NCBI RefSeq assembly: GCF_017742215.1
Contig: NZ_JAGHKP010000004.1
Location: 558,001-622,000, forward strand
DNA: 64,000 bases
Source: Chitinophaga chungangae
GTDB lineage: Bacteria; Bacteroidota; Bacteroidia; Chitinophagales; Chitinophagaceae
Reading direction: 5' to 3'
In this document: in pieces, positions 8,664 through 17,726 of the stretch
How positions within the stretch are numbered: the first letter of the stretch is position 1
Layout of the letters: each line of letters opens with the position of its first letter
Made by a program: the position numbers and the translations under genes
Notes under the pieces: generated by a model
What the model was told of the DNA's origin: nothing
The model's database searches: none
Seen by the model: only the letters and a program-made list of their open reading frames with translations

Positions 8664-10142
8664 ATGAAACTCATCAGGTTAAAACATATAACGGCTGCGG
8701 TGATGCTGGGAATAATGCTGGCAGGCACCGTATCCTGTAAAAAGGATTTCGGGGATCTCAACGAGAACCCTAACCAGGCTGCCCAGCCAGATACCAAATT
8801 CCTGTTCGGCAGCGCCGTGATCGGCATCGGCGGCATCAACAATGCGGCAGGCGGCGTTCTTTACGTACAGCATTTGTCCGAATTCATCTACAACAACGAA
8901 TCCCGCTATTTCAACCGGGAATACAGCTATAATGCGATCTATTCAGGCCCGCTGATGGACCTTACGCGCATCATCGAAATGAATACCGACCCGGCGACCA
9001 AAGGCACCAAAGCCGTGCTGGACAATAGCCCGAACGATAACCAGATCGGGCACGCCCGCGTGCTGAAAGGTTTCCTCATGCTCACCATGACAGACCGCTG
9101 GGGCGACATTCCTTATTTCGATGCGCTCAAAGGCTCCGCCAACACCAAACCTACCTTCACCCCGCAAAAGGACATTTACCTGGACCTGCTGAAGGAATTT
9201 AAGGAAGCGTCTGCGCAGATCACTGAATCCATGCCCAACGATCCGCTGTTCGACGGAGACTTCGAAAAATGGCAACGCTGGTCCAATACCCTCCGCGCCA
9301 TTGCGGCATTGCGTCTTTCCGGCACATCGGAAGCCGCAGCGGGCAAAACCGCATTTGCGGAAGCAGTGGCCGCCGGCCTGATGGAAACGAATGCGGATGA
9401 TGCGGCATTCCCGTATCAGGCCATACAGGCTTTCGAGAGCCCCTGGTATACCAACTACCGCAGCCGCTACGATTACGGCATGAGTAAAACGCTGATCGAC
9501 AAACTGAAGCTGATGGCCGATCCGCGTATTTCCATCTTCGCCCGTTCCCCGGCAAATGCCGCCGGTACGTACGAAGGCGTGCCTTACGGCGTCAATCACC
9601 AATATACCGCCGGCGATTACAGCCTGATCGGTACCAGGCCGGCTGCGCAGGACTTCCCCGCGTTGCTCACCACCTACGGACAAACCTGTTTCATGATGGC
9701 GGAAGCCGCGCTCATCGGCTGGATTCCCGGCGGCGACGCAACGATGATAGCATGGTACAACGATGGTATTGAGGCCTCCATGCAGAAATGGCACCAGCTT
9801 GCGAATAAAACCATTTCGGAGGTAGACATCGCTGCTTACCAGACTGGCCTGAACGTCATACTCACCCCCGTACAGACCGCTGCCGTGAAACTGGAGCGCA
9901 TTCAGACGCAGAAATGGGTGAACTTCTTCCTGGGCAACGGTTACGAAGCCTGGGCGGAATGGCGAAGGACCGGTTATCCCGTGCTGGTGCCCGCCCCCGA
10001 CGCGGTGAACGTTGGCGGTCAGATTCCCCGCAGACAGTGCTACATCGGCACCGAGCGCGACCTGAACAAAGCCAATTACGAAGCCGCGCTGGCCAAACAA
10101 GGGCCGGATGAGCTGTCTACCCCTGTTTGGTGGGATAAGTAA
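8664..10142 (+). CDS. SusD/RagB-family nutrient-binding outer-membrane lipoprotein
   Basis: The 492-residue lipoprotein forms the lid of the SusC transporter. The signal peptide ends with a lipobox (A-G-T-V-S-C, Cys25), followed by the usual K-K-D-F-x-D-L-N-x-N-P-N start of the SusD-like_2 type. The alpha-helical TPR-like body includes WGDIPYF at about residue 147 and the late W-x-E-W-R-R-T-G-Y-P segment shared by these proteins. It is in operon with the upstream SusC. A structured hairpin and a terminator follow at 10165-10271. Confidence 0.95.
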   Translation: MKLIRLKHITAAVMLGIMLAGTVSCKKDFGDLNENPNQAAQPDTKFLFGSAVIGIGGINNAAGGVLYVQHLSEFIYNNESRYFNREYSYNAIYSGPLMDLTRIIEMNTDPATKGTKAVLDNSPNDNQIGHARVLKGFLMLTMTDRWGDIPYFDALKGSANTKPTFTPQKDIYLDLLKEFKEASAQITESMPNDPLFDGDFEKWQRWSNTLRAIAALRLSGTSEAAAGKTAFAEAVAAGLMETNADDAAFPYQAIQAFESPWYTNYRSRYDYGMSKTLIDKLKLMADPRISIFARSPANAAGTYEGVPYGVNHQYTAGDYSLIGTRPAAQDFPALLTTYGQTCFMMAEAALIGWIPGGDATMIAWYNDGIEASMQKWHQLANKTISEVDIAAYQTGLNVILTPVQTAAVKLERIQTQKWVNFFLGNGYEAWAEWRRTGYPVLVPAPDAVNVGGQIPRRQCYIGTERDLNKANYEAALAKQGPDELSTPVWWDK

Positions 10143-10164
10143 TTATCTATGAACACCCCCGTGT

Positions 10165-10218
10165 TATAATTCCGGGCACAAAGCCTGCTGAAAAGCAGGT
10201 GGGAGGCCCGGAATTATA
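10165..10218 (+). other. Two-tier hairpin after susD
   Basis: A perfect 13-bp outer stem (10165-10177 with 10206-10218) encloses an inner 6-bp stem CCTGCT/AGCAGG closed by a GAAA tetraloop (10184-10199). No T run follows directly; a separate terminator comes 18 bp later. It could protect the 3' end of the susCD transcript or be an RNA element of its own. Confidence 0.6.
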
Positions 10219-10235
10219 GGAAAACTGGCGATTAT

Positions 10236-10271
10236 AAAAAAAGAGGTGCTTGAAATGGCACCTCTTTTTTT
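10236..10271. terminator. Intrinsic terminator after susCD
   Basis: GAGGTGC (10243-10249) pairs with GCACCTC (10258-10264), flanked by A7 and T7, so it could work on both strands. It ends the susCD unit and its T run merges with the next promoter's -7 box. Confidence 0.85.
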
Positions 10272-10278
10272 ATTTTTG
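10271..10278 (+). promoter_or_regulatory. -7 promoter element (TATTTTTG) for the DUF3467 operon
   Basis: The sequence matches TAnnTTTG exactly and lies 21 bp before the ATG at 10300. No clear -33 TTTG is present because the terminator stem occupies that position. Confidence 0.5.
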
Positions 10279-10299
10279 TATCTCGTTAAACCACATATA

Positions 10300-10611
10300 A
10301 TGGAAAATCAAAATGAGCAACAGCAGCTGAATATAGAGCTGAGTGAAGAAATTGCAGACGGAACGTATGCTAATCTGGCCATTATCACGCATTCCCCTTC
10401 GGAGTTTGTGGTTGATTTTATTAATGTGATGCCCGGTTTGCCGAAAGCAAAGGTCAAATCCCGCATCATTCTCACTCCCCAGCATGCCAAACGCCTGATG
10501 AAGGCCCTGGTGGACAATGTGAAGAAATACGAATCCGCACACGGCACTATCCAGGACCAGGAGCCGGTTTCCATTCCCATGAACTTCGGAGGGCCTACCG
10601 CACAGGCATAA
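10300..10611 (+). CDS. DUF3467 domain-containing protein
   Basis: This 103-residue acidic cytoplasmic protein matches the DUF3467 pattern: E-x-x-x-G-x-Y-A-N-L-A-I-I-x-H-S-x-x-E-F-V-V-D-F, followed by P-x-A-K-V-x-S-R-I-I-L-T-P-x-H-A-K-R-L. No biochemical function is established that I know of. The ATG at 10300 is chosen because upstream in-frame codons fall inside the terminator hairpin. It lies 6 bp before the dehydrogenase gene and is probably co-transcribed with it and with aspartate kinase. Confidence 0.85.
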   Translation: MENQNEQQQLNIELSEEIADGTYANLAIITHSPSEFVVDFINVMPGLPKAKVKSRIILTPQHAKRLMKALVDNVKKYESAHGTIQDQEPVSIPMNFGGPTAQA

Positions 10612-10617
10612 CTATAA

Positions 10618-11694
10618 ATGGAGCAAATTTTTCCTTACGAGCATCTCCACGCTTTTACACGGGATGTATTCCTGAAGATCGGCTGTACGCCTGAACATGC
10701 ACAACTGGCCGCTACCGTATTGCTTTCCGCGGACCTTCGCGGCATCGATTCCCATGGGGTCGCCCGTTTGTCGGGTTATATCCGTTTGTGGGAAGCCGGC
10801 CGCATCAATCCGCTGCCCGATATCAGGATCGTTCACGAAACGCCCAGCACCGCCGTGGTAGACGGAGACGGTGGTCTGGGCCTGGTGGTGGCGCCTTTCG
10901 CCATGCAGGTGGCTATCGGTAAAGCCAAAGTGGCTGGTACAGGCTGGGTGAGCGTCCGTCATTCCAATCACTTCGGTATTGCGGGGTATCATGCCATGAT
11001 GGCCCTTGAGCAGGACATGATCGGCATGGCTATGACCAACGCCAGCCCGCTGGTGGCGCCTACTTTCGCCACGGAACGCATGCTTGGCACCAATCCCATC
11101 GCGGTAGCCATCCCGGCGGCCACGCAACCCGCGTTTGTGGCGGATTTCGCTACCACCACCGCCGCCAACGGAAAGCTGGAAATATTGCAGCGCAAAGAAC
11201 AGGAAGCCCCGCTGGGCTGGATCCAGGATAAGAACGGTGTGCCCAGCACGAACCCGAACGAGCTCAAAAGCGGCGGCGCTTTGCTGCCCCTGGGCGGGGA
11301 TCGTGAGCATGGCAGTCATAAAGGTTATTGCCTGGGCGCTATAGTTGATATATTTTCGGCCGTGCTTTCAGGCGCCAATTACGGCCCCTGGGCGCCGCCT
11401 TTCGTGAGTTTCCTGCCGCTGCCGGCCGATCCCGTAGGGAAAGGGCTGGGACATTTTTTCGGCGCGATGAGGGTGGACGCATTCCGCCCCGCGGAAGAAT
11501 TTAAAGCGCATATGGACACCTGGATCAATCGTTTCAGAAATGCGGCTACCGCTGAAGGGCATGAAAAAGTGCTGATCCCCGGCGATCCGGAAAGAGAAAT
11601 GCAGGCAGAGCGCCTGGAAGCCGGTGTTCCGCTGTTAGGCCCTGTAGTAAAGGACCTTGGCGAAATAGCAATGAAATTTAAAATCGATTTTTAA
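10618..11694 (+). CDS. Ldh family oxidoreductase (malate/L-lactate dehydrogenase-like)
   Basis: This 358-residue protein belongs to the NAD(P)-dependent malate/sulfolactate/ureidoglycolate dehydrogenase family, which is unrelated to classical LDH. It shows the early R-G-x-D-S-H-G motif (about residues 40-46) with the catalytic-region His, the R-H-S-N-H-F-G-x-A-G-Y segment (about 114-124), and L-G-T-N-P-I-A-V-A-I-P. The late H-K-G-Y-C-L-G stretch carries the cofactor-binding lysine region. The substrate cannot be told from sequence. It sits between a DUF3467 gene and aspartate kinase with gaps of 6 and 19 bp. Confidence 0.88.
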   Translation: MEQIFPYEHLHAFTRDVFLKIGCTPEHAQLAATVLLSADLRGIDSHGVARLSGYIRLWEAGRINPLPDIRIVHETPSTAVVDGDGGLGLVVAPFAMQVAIGKAKVAGTGWVSVRHSNHFGIAGYHAMMALEQDMIGMAMTNASPLVAPTFATERMLGTNPIAVAIPAATQPAFVADFATTTAANGKLEILQRKEQEAPLGWIQDKNGVPSTNPNELKSGGALLPLGGDREHGSHKGYCLGAIVDIFSAVLSGANYGPWAPPFVSFLPLPADPVGKGLGHFFGAMRVDAFRPAEEFKAHMDTWINRFRNAATAEGHEKVLIPGDPEREMQAERLEAGVPLLGPVVKDLGEIAMKFKIDF

Positions 11695-11713
11695 GTAACA
11701 TATACCGTAATAA

Positions 11714-13036
11714 ATGAAAGTCTTAAAATTTGGCGGAACCTCCGTTGGCAAACCGGAACGTATGCATGCCGTAGCGAAGTTGATTACCGAAGACACGGAT
11801 GCCAAGATCGTGGTACTGTCGGCCCTTTCCGGCACCACCAACGCCCTGGTCGAGATCGGCCAGTCTTGTTCCGAAGGGAAAAAAGCGCAGGCCAAACAGC
11901 AGATAGACAAGCTGGAAAGCCACTACCGCACATTTGTGCAGGAACTGGTGAAAACCGAGGCCGGCCGGAAGAATGCCGGGGCGATTGTAGACGAACATTT
12001 TGAATTTCTCAACATCATCCTGAAGATATCTTTCAACGAAGCGCTGAATAAAGACATCCTGGCGCAGGGCGAACTGCTCTCCACCAAACTGTTCTGCGCT
12101 TACCTCGAAGAGGCAGGTGTTAACGCAGTGCTGGTTTCAGCGCTGGACTTCATGAGCATCGACGAATTTGAGGAGCCCGAGATTCCCCGCATGAAAGTAC
12201 GGCTGAGCGCGCTGATCGACCAGAACAAAGGGAAGACGCTTTTTATCACCCAGGGCTACATCTGCCGCAACGCACGCGGTGAGATCGACAACCTGAAACG
12301 CGGCGGGAGCGACTATTCCGCGTCTCTCATCGGCGCGGCCATACAGGCTTCCGAAGTGCAGATCTGGACGGATATCGACGGCATGCACAACAACGATCCG
12401 CGCGTCGTGAAAAAAACGTTCCCGATCGACCAGCTGAGTTTCGACGAAGCGGCGGAGCTGGCTTACTTCGGTGCGAAGATCCTGCACCCGGCGTCTATCT
12501 GGCCCGCGCAGCATTTTAACATCCCGGTGAAGCTGCTGAATACGATGCAGCCTGAAGCAAAAGGCACTATCATCACCGAAATGCCCAACGGCAACGGTGC
12601 GAAGGCAATTGCCGCGAAAGACGGCATCATCGCGATCAAGATCAAATCTAGCCGTATGCTGCTGGCTTACGGCTTCCTGCGTAAAATATTCGAGGTGTTC
12701 GAAAAATACCGCACCCCGATCGATATGATCACAACGTCTGAAGTGGCCGTGTCTCTCACGATCGACGACCAGCGCAACCTGGACCAGATCCTGAAAGAGC
12801 TGCAGCCGTTCGGTACCGTTGAGCTGGACCATCACCAGGCCATCGTTTCCATCGTAGGCAACGAAGTGGCGGCAACGCCTTCGATCCTGAAAAAATTGTT
12901 CGAATCACTAAATGAAGTGCCTCTGCGCATGATCTCTTACGGCGGCAGCAGGCATAACATTTCCATCCTGGTGGGCGGGCAGTTCAAGGAAAAAACGCTG
13001 CAACTCCTGAACAAAGGGTTGTTTAACCTGGATTAA
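11714..13036 (+). CDS. lysC: Aspartate kinase
   Basis: This enzyme phosphorylates aspartate, the first step to lysine, methionine, threonine and diaminopimelate. The 440-residue protein starts with the K-F-G-G-T-S-V motif (residues 4-10). It has the kinase-domain L-K-R-G-G-S-D-Y-S-A-S segment (about 195-205) and two C-terminal ACT-type regions (about 300-440) expected to sense end products. No homoserine dehydrogenase domain is fused. It is probably last in the DUF3467-Ldh-lysC unit, ended by the terminator at 13057-13088. The symbol follows common use; a ThrA-like role cannot be excluded. Confidence 0.93.
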   Translation: MKVLKFGGTSVGKPERMHAVAKLITEDTDAKIVVLSALSGTTNALVEIGQSCSEGKKAQAKQQIDKLESHYRTFVQELVKTEAGRKNAGAIVDEHFEFLNIILKISFNEALNKDILAQGELLSTKLFCAYLEEAGVNAVLVSALDFMSIDEFEEPEIPRMKVRLSALIDQNKGKTLFITQGYICRNARGEIDNLKRGGSDYSASLIGAAIQASEVQIWTDIDGMHNNDPRVVKKTFPIDQLSFDEAAELAYFGAKILHPASIWPAQHFNIPVKLLNTMQPEAKGTIITEMPNGNGAKAIAAKDGIIAIKIKSSRMLLAYGFLRKIFEVFEKYRTPIDMITTSEVAVSLTIDDQRNLDQILKELQPFGTVELDHHQAIVSIVGNEVAATPSILKKLFESLNEVPLRMISYGGSRHNISILVGGQFKEKTLQLLNKGLFNLD

Positions 13037-13056
13037 CAGGAATAAATTTTTGAAGC

Positions 13057-13088
13057 AAAAGGCTGAAGCATTTGCTTCAGCCTTTTTT
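13057..13088 (+). terminator. Intrinsic terminator after lysC
   Basis: GGCTGAAGC and GCTTCAGCC form a 9-bp stem (extended by AAA/TTT) with a 4-nt loop ATTT, followed by six T. It begins 20 bp after the stop codon. Confidence 0.9.
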
Positions 13089-13412
13089 GTAACCGTTCAG
13101 GCCGGGAGCAGGAGCATTCTCTCCGGTTTTAATACGGCGCCGGGGACATACAAACGATGGATGATATCTTCCGAAATTCAACTTGATGCATACGCAAATC
13201 GATCCTGATCCCACTGGTCTGTTACACTTTCAATTTCGAATCAGGAGAGAATGTGCATACAACAGCAATTCCAACTGCAACCATGCAGTGAATAAGCTGA
13301 ATCTTATATTCTCAAGCCGGTGCTTCAAGGAAACAAGCGGCATAATTCCATCTCAAAAACATCAAGCCGGCGCAGGCCGGATCAGGAGCCCGCACCGACC
13401 TGATGTGAGCGC
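13089..13412. other. Intergenic region between lysC and the dnaE-like gene
   Basis: The region holds no convincing gene. A 6-bp inverted repeat ATCAGG/CCTGAT lies near 13381-13404 but lacks a T run, so no terminator for the minus-strand polymerase gene is recognised. Small open frames here have no family-like features. Confidence 0.5.
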
Positions 13413-16397
13413 TTACCTCACGGCGGCCAGGCTCAGGGAACCCTTTATGGTACCGGTTTCCTTCACCTTGTCTTCAAAGAACCCGATCTTTCGCATCCGG
13501 AACACATCCAGGGAATATACCCCGAATTCTTCGATCACTTTTCCTTCCAGGATGTAAAAACCGCTTTTCATAAACGGATATTTACGAAGACTGTCAGGGA
13601 AATGAACGGTGTCCATCCAGTTGCCCTCTTTGTCGAGGAAGGTGCCGAAGCACATGGGCTCTTTTTTGGACGTGTACACATGTTTGAGGGTTACAAGATA
13701 CCCGAGCGCCGTCACCGTTTCCCCGAGATGCTGTTCAAAACTGTCTCCCAAAATATAATGCTGCTGGTCGTGTTGCAGCACGTCAAAAGGAGAGCACAGC
13801 GGGAAACCGAGCAGTTCGATCTCGTCGAACGCGTCTTCGTGCCGGTGATAGGCGAGGTGAGGCAATTCCCAGTGCTTCGAAGGCTCGCGGAAAAGGCTGG
13901 GCTTCAGTTCTTCAGGAGGATCATTTTTCAGCAGCACAGAACTTTTCCAGAGCAGTTCTTTTTTGGTATGCCCGCTAAAGTTGAACGCGCCGGTACGGAT
14001 CAATATTTCCAGCTGTTCAGGCTTGGGCGATGTTCGTTCCATGAAATTTTCGATGCTGGCAAACGGGCCATGGCCGGCCCTTTCCGCCAATACTTTTTCT
14101 ATCCATGCCTGCTCCAGTTTTTCAACATGAATAAAACCCGTGTACACATTATTGCCGCTGATGGACGTGTAATATTGGCTGTTGTTGACGCAGGGCGGGG
14201 AAATATGCGCGCCGGTTTTCGCCAGTTCACGGAAATACAGCTCGCGGTTGTAGAACCCGCCAAAGTTATTGATCACGGCTACCATAAATTCCCGCGGGAA
14301 ATATGTCTTCAGGTAAAGGCTCTGGTAACTCTCCACGGCAAAGCTCGCCGAATGCGCTTTCGAAAAGGAAAAGTTGGCGAAACTGGCGATCTGCCGCCAT
14401 ACTTCTTCGCTGACCGCCCGCGGCCTGCCGAGTTTTTCACTGTTCTCGAAGAACAACCGTTGTATTTTTTCGAAATCCTGCTGCCCGCGGTATTTTCCTG
14501 CCATGGCCCTTCTCAGGGTATCGGCGTCCGCCAGGTCGAGGTCGGCGTAGTGATGCGCGACTTTGATCACATCTTCCTGGTACACCATTACGCCGTAGGT
14601 TTCCCCCAGCAATTGTTTCATTACCGGGTGCAGGTATTCCACTTTCTCCGGCGCGTGAAAATTAAGCACGTATTGCCGCATCATGCCGGCCTGCGCCACG
14701 CCCGGCCGGATAATGGAACTGGCCGCCACCAGCGTGATGTAATCGTCGCAGCGCAATTTTTTGAGCAGCTGCCGCATGGCAGGCGATTCGATATAAAAAC
14801 AACCGATCGTATTCACGGTGCGCAGCGCTTCGCGCACCTTTTCATCTTCCATAAAGGATTTTGCGTCGTGTATGTCTACATCGATCCCCTGGTTGGCCCT
14901 GATCAGGTCGATGCAATCACGGATATGCCCGAGGCCGCGCTGGCTGAGGATGTCGAACTTATGCAGGCCGATGGCTTCGGCCAGGTGCATGTCCAGCTGC
15001 GCCGTATGAAAACCTTTCGGCGGCAGATGCGTGGCGCAATATTGATGAATGGGCGCTTCGCTGATAAGAATGCCGCCCGCGTGAATGCTGAGGTGATTGG
15101 GAAAGCGGTCCAGCATGCGCCCGTAGCGGATAATGCGCTGGTGCACGCTGTCTTCCCCGAGCTTCACCTCGTAAGGGTTCTCCAATATCTTGTCCATTTC
15201 CTGTTTGGGCAAACCATACACCTTGCCCAATTCGCGCACGATGGCGTTCACCTGGAAAGTGGCTACGGTGCCCAGCAGGGCGGTATGTTCGGGCGTGTAT
15301 TGCGAAAAAATATACCGTGTGATCTCATCCCGGTCCTTCCACGAAAAATCGATGTCGAAATCGGGCGGGGAACTGCGGTGCGGGTTCAGGAAACGTTCGA
15401 AATAGAGATCCAACGCAATGGGATCGACATTCGTGATCTGCAGGCAATACGCAACGATGGAATTGGCGCCGCTTCCCCGGCCCACGTGGAAAAAACCTCG
15501 GTGCCGCGCATAACGGACGATATCCCAGGTAATGAGAAAATACGCGTTGAAGTCGTGCAGGTCGATGATCGCGAGCTCTTTTTCGATCCGTGTTTTCGCC
15601 GCGTCGTTGTGTAGTCCGTAACGATGTTCCATACCTTCGTAGGCCAGCTCGCGCAGCTTTTGTTTATCGCCTTCGCGGCTGTGCGTGAAACGCCTTTTGT
15701 TCAGATGCTGCCCCGGCGTAAAAACGATCTCGCATTGCTCCATTACCCGCAGCGTGTTCTGCACGATATGCGGCAGTTCTTTGAACATTTCCAGCAGCTG
15801 GTGAGGGCTCACAAAACACTCGTCGGTACCGGCCACCTGTTCCGGCGGCAACTGGCTGATGAGCAGGTTGTTGTCTACCGCTCGCAATACGCGGTGCAGC
15901 CGTTGCGATTCTTCGTTCTGAAAGGTAAGCGGCTGCAGGATCACGAATTTTCCCGCATGTTTTCTCGTGTCCGTCCTGAACAGTTTGTTCATTTCCTTCG
16001 GCCGTATGCCGATCAGTTCGTGCGGCGCGAGGGCTTCATGTGGACGGGCGCCCCAGGCATAGATTACGAAGGTATGAGGGAGCCGGGGCGCCACGTCCGG
16101 GAAGGGGGTTTCTGTCTGTAAATGTTGTGAAAGGAACCGGTTGATGGACAACCAGCCTTCCATGTCCCTGGCCAGCAAAACGTACTTAAAACCGGCGCCG
16201 TTGCGGCATTCCAGCCCCAGTATCGGTTTAATGCCCTGCTGCTGGCATTCCTGCACGAACATCCACGCGTCGGTAGTTGCGTTGATATTCGTGAGCGCCA
16301 GCGAAGTGATGCCGAAATCCTTCGCCAGCTGCACCAGCTCGCCGGTACGGATCGTGCCGTACCGCAGGCTGAACCATGTTTTGCAGTTCAGGTACAT
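13413..16397 (-). CDS. DNA polymerase III alpha-like subunit (DnaE2/error-prone type)
   Basis: This C-family polymerase has 994 residues, shorter than replicative DnaE (about 1160). The N-terminal PHP fold is present, but the usual H-x-H and T-D-H-G-N metal positions read F-S-L-R and T-N-I-N-A-T, so the PHP metal site appears lost. The palm keeps P-D-F-D-I-D-F (about residues 345-351), with G-R-G-S-G-A-N-S before it and Y-Q-E-D-V later. The C-terminal clamp region is short. It begins 3 bp after the dinB stop, which marks a translesion operon; the neighbour and the operators upstream of dinB suggest DNA-damage induction. Confidence 0.88.
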   Translation of the reverse strand: MYLNCKTWFSLRYGTIRTGELVQLAKDFGITSLALTNINATTDAWMFVQECQQQGIKPILGLECRNGAGFKYVLLARDMEGWLSINRFLSQHLQTETPFPDVAPRLPHTFVIYAWGARPHEALAPHELIGIRPKEMNKLFRTDTRKHAGKFVILQPLTFQNEESQRLHRVLRAVDNNLLISQLPPEQVAGTDECFVSPHQLLEMFKELPHIVQNTLRVMEQCEIVFTPGQHLNKRRFTHSREGDKQKLRELAYEGMEHRYGLHNDAAKTRIEKELAIIDLHDFNAYFLITWDIVRYARHRGFFHVGRGSGANSIVAYCLQITNVDPIALDLYFERFLNPHRSSPPDFDIDFSWKDRDEITRYIFSQYTPEHTALLGTVATFQVNAIVRELGKVYGLPKQEMDKILENPYEVKLGEDSVHQRIIRYGRMLDRFPNHLSIHAGGILISEAPIHQYCATHLPPKGFHTAQLDMHLAEAIGLHKFDILSQRGLGHIRDCIDLIRANQGIDVDIHDAKSFMEDEKVREALRTVNTIGCFYIESPAMRQLLKKLRCDDYITLVAASSIIRPGVAQAGMMRQYVLNFHAPEKVEYLHPVMKQLLGETYGVMVYQEDVIKVAHHYADLDLADADTLRRAMAGKYRGQQDFEKIQRLFFENSEKLGRPRAVSEEVWRQIASFANFSFSKAHSASFAVESYQSLYLKTYFPREFMVAVINNFGGFYNRELYFRELAKTGAHISPPCVNNSQYYTSISGNNVYTGFIHVEKLEQAWIEKVLAERAGHGPFASIENFMERTSPKPEQLEILIRTGAFNFSGHTKKELLWKSSVLLKNDPPEELKPSLFREPSKHWELPHLAYHRHEDAFDEIELLGFPLCSPFDVLQHDQQHYILGDSFEQHLGETVTALGYLVTLKHVYTSKKEPMCFGTFLDKEGNWMDTVHFPDSLRKYPFMKSGFYILEGKVIEEFGVYSLDVFRMRKIGFFEDKVKETGTIKGSLSLAAVR

Positions 16398-16400
16398 GAG

Positions 16401-17627
16401 TTAATATTTTGGATAACGTTTTTTCATGATCAGCGTTTCTTTCTGATAAGGCTGCACCTGTGCTTCGAACCGGCCCCCGTTGCTGCTGCCGCGCATCAGG
16501 TATTGCCAGCCGAACTGGCTTTTGATGCTGTCGATAGCCTGGTAAAGCGAGATCATATCTTCCGTATCATCGAACAGGCTAATCTGGTAATTGCCTGATA
16601 CGAGATGACTGAAACGCACGCCTATCAGACGTATCAGCAGGCGGCGGTCGTACAGCCGGTGAAACAGCTCCTTCACTTTTTCCAGCAGGATATGATCGCT
16701 GGACGTGTAAGGAATGCTGAGCTGTTTGGTGACCGTTTCAAAATCCGAATACCGGATCTTCACCGTTACGCAGCCCGTAAGCCGGTTTTGAGAGCGCAGT
16801 TCGAAACCGATCTTCTCCGTCATGCGCACCAGTTCGCTGTGGATAAATCCCAGGTCGATCGTGTCCGTCGGGAAAGTGCTTTCCGTGGAGATCGACTTCT
16901 GTTCGTGATAAGGCACCACCGGCGATTCGTCGATACCGTTGGCCTTGTTCCACAAAACAATCCCGTTTTTCCCAAGCCAGGCTTCCAGCAGTCCCACCGG
17001 GATCTCGCTCAGCGTGCGCACCGTTTCCACGCCGCGCCGCCGCAGCTGCGCAGCCGTCTCTTTCCCCACCATCGGTATCTTTTCCACCGGCATCGGCGCA
17101 AGAAAACCTTTTTCCTGCCCGAAAGGAATGGACAGCTGACCGTTGGGCTTTGCTTCGTTCGTAGCCACTTTCGACACCATTTTGTTCGACGCCAGGCCCA
17201 GCGAGATCGGCAGGTCCGTTTTTTTCATGATCAGCTGCCGCAATTCGCTCGTCCATTTCAGCGACCCGAAGTATTTGTCCATGCCTGTCAGGTCCAGGTA
17301 AAATTCGTCGATCGACGATTTTTCATATAAAGGCGCCGACCCGGCGATAATGTCCGTCACTTCCCGCGAAAAATGACTGTACTCCTCGAAATCCCCGCCG
17401 CGAACGATGGCATGCGGACAAAGACGGAGCGCCATTTTCATCGGCATGGCCGAATGAATGCCGAAAACACGCGCTTCATAACTGCAGGCGGCTACCACCG
17501 CACGGTCGCTTTTTCCACCCACGAGCAACGGTTTGCCTTTCAGGCTGCGGTCCTTCAGGCATTCCACGGAAACAAAAAAACAATCCAGGTCGAAATGCGC
17601 AATCGTGCGCTGTCCATCGAGCAGCAT
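16401..17627 (-). CDS. dinB: DNA polymerase IV (Y-family translesion polymerase)
   Basis: This 408-residue Y-family polymerase bypasses DNA lesions. The catalytic motifs are visible: H-F-D-L-D-C-F-F near the start (metal Asp), and S-S-I-D-E-F-Y-L-D-L with the Asp-Glu pair near residue 105. The helix-hairpin-helix segment contains V-E-K-I-P-M-V-G-K. A beta-clamp-binding motif Q-I-S-L-F-D-D lies near residue 354. It heads the operon with the DnaE-like gene. Two CTAA-N5-TTAG sites and TAnnTTTG boxes lie 25-56 bp upstream, like those before the LexA-like gene at 22620. It may act as the ImuB-like partner of DnaE2. Confidence 0.9.
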   Translation of the reverse strand: MLLDGQRTIAHFDLDCFFVSVECLKDRSLKGKPLLVGGKSDRAVVAACSYEARVFGIHSAMPMKMALRLCPHAIVRGGDFEEYSHFSREVTDIIAGSAPLYEKSSIDEFYLDLTGMDKYFGSLKWTSELRQLIMKKTDLPISLGLASNKMVSKVATNEAKPNGQLSIPFGQEKGFLAPMPVEKIPMVGKETAAQLRRRGVETVRTLSEIPVGLLEAWLGKNGIVLWNKANGIDESPVVPYHEQKSISTESTFPTDTIDLGFIHSELVRMTEKIGFELRSQNRLTGCVTVKIRYSDFETVTKQLSIPYTSSDHILLEKVKELFHRLYDRRLLIRLIGVRFSHLVSGNYQISLFDDTEDMISLYQAIDSIKSQFGWQYLMRGSSNGGRFEAQVQPYQKETLIMKKRYPKY

Positions 17628-17643
17628 GATCAGTGTCTTTATT

Positions 17644-17683
17644 CAAATTTACTAAAAAAATTAGCAAAACTAAGGTTGTTAGT
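17644..17683 (-). promoter_or_regulatory. dinB operon control region with two CTAA-N5-TTAG operators
   Basis: The two inverted repeats are CTAA-AAAAA-TTAG (17652-17664) and ACTAA-GGTTG-TTAGT (17669-17683), with centres 18 bp apart. On the minus strand, exact -7 boxes TAGTTTTG (17672-17665) and TAAATTTG (17651-17644) lie between and beside them. A repressor bound here would block dinB-dnaE transcription. The divergent sdpI-like gene at 17727 could also be affected. The same repeat precedes the gene at 22620. Confidence 0.65.
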
Positions 17684-17726
17684 AAAAAGATTTTAAACTT
17701 ATTTGGCATGATGGCTGTAGTTATAT

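Noticed and set aside
7553..8842. Minus-strand frame of 429 codons opposite the SusC and SusD genes
   Set aside because: It spans two real plus-strand genes and shows no domain or signal.
13183..13557. Plus-strand frame of 124 codons in the gap after lysC
   Set aside because: It runs into the 3' end of the dnaE-like gene, has no motif and an irregular composition.
13602..15614. Long plus-strand reading frame (670 codons) opposite the dnaE-like gene
   Set aside because: It is the antisense shadow of a clear polymerase gene; the translation has no family motifs and is rich in H, R and F as expected from the opposite strand.
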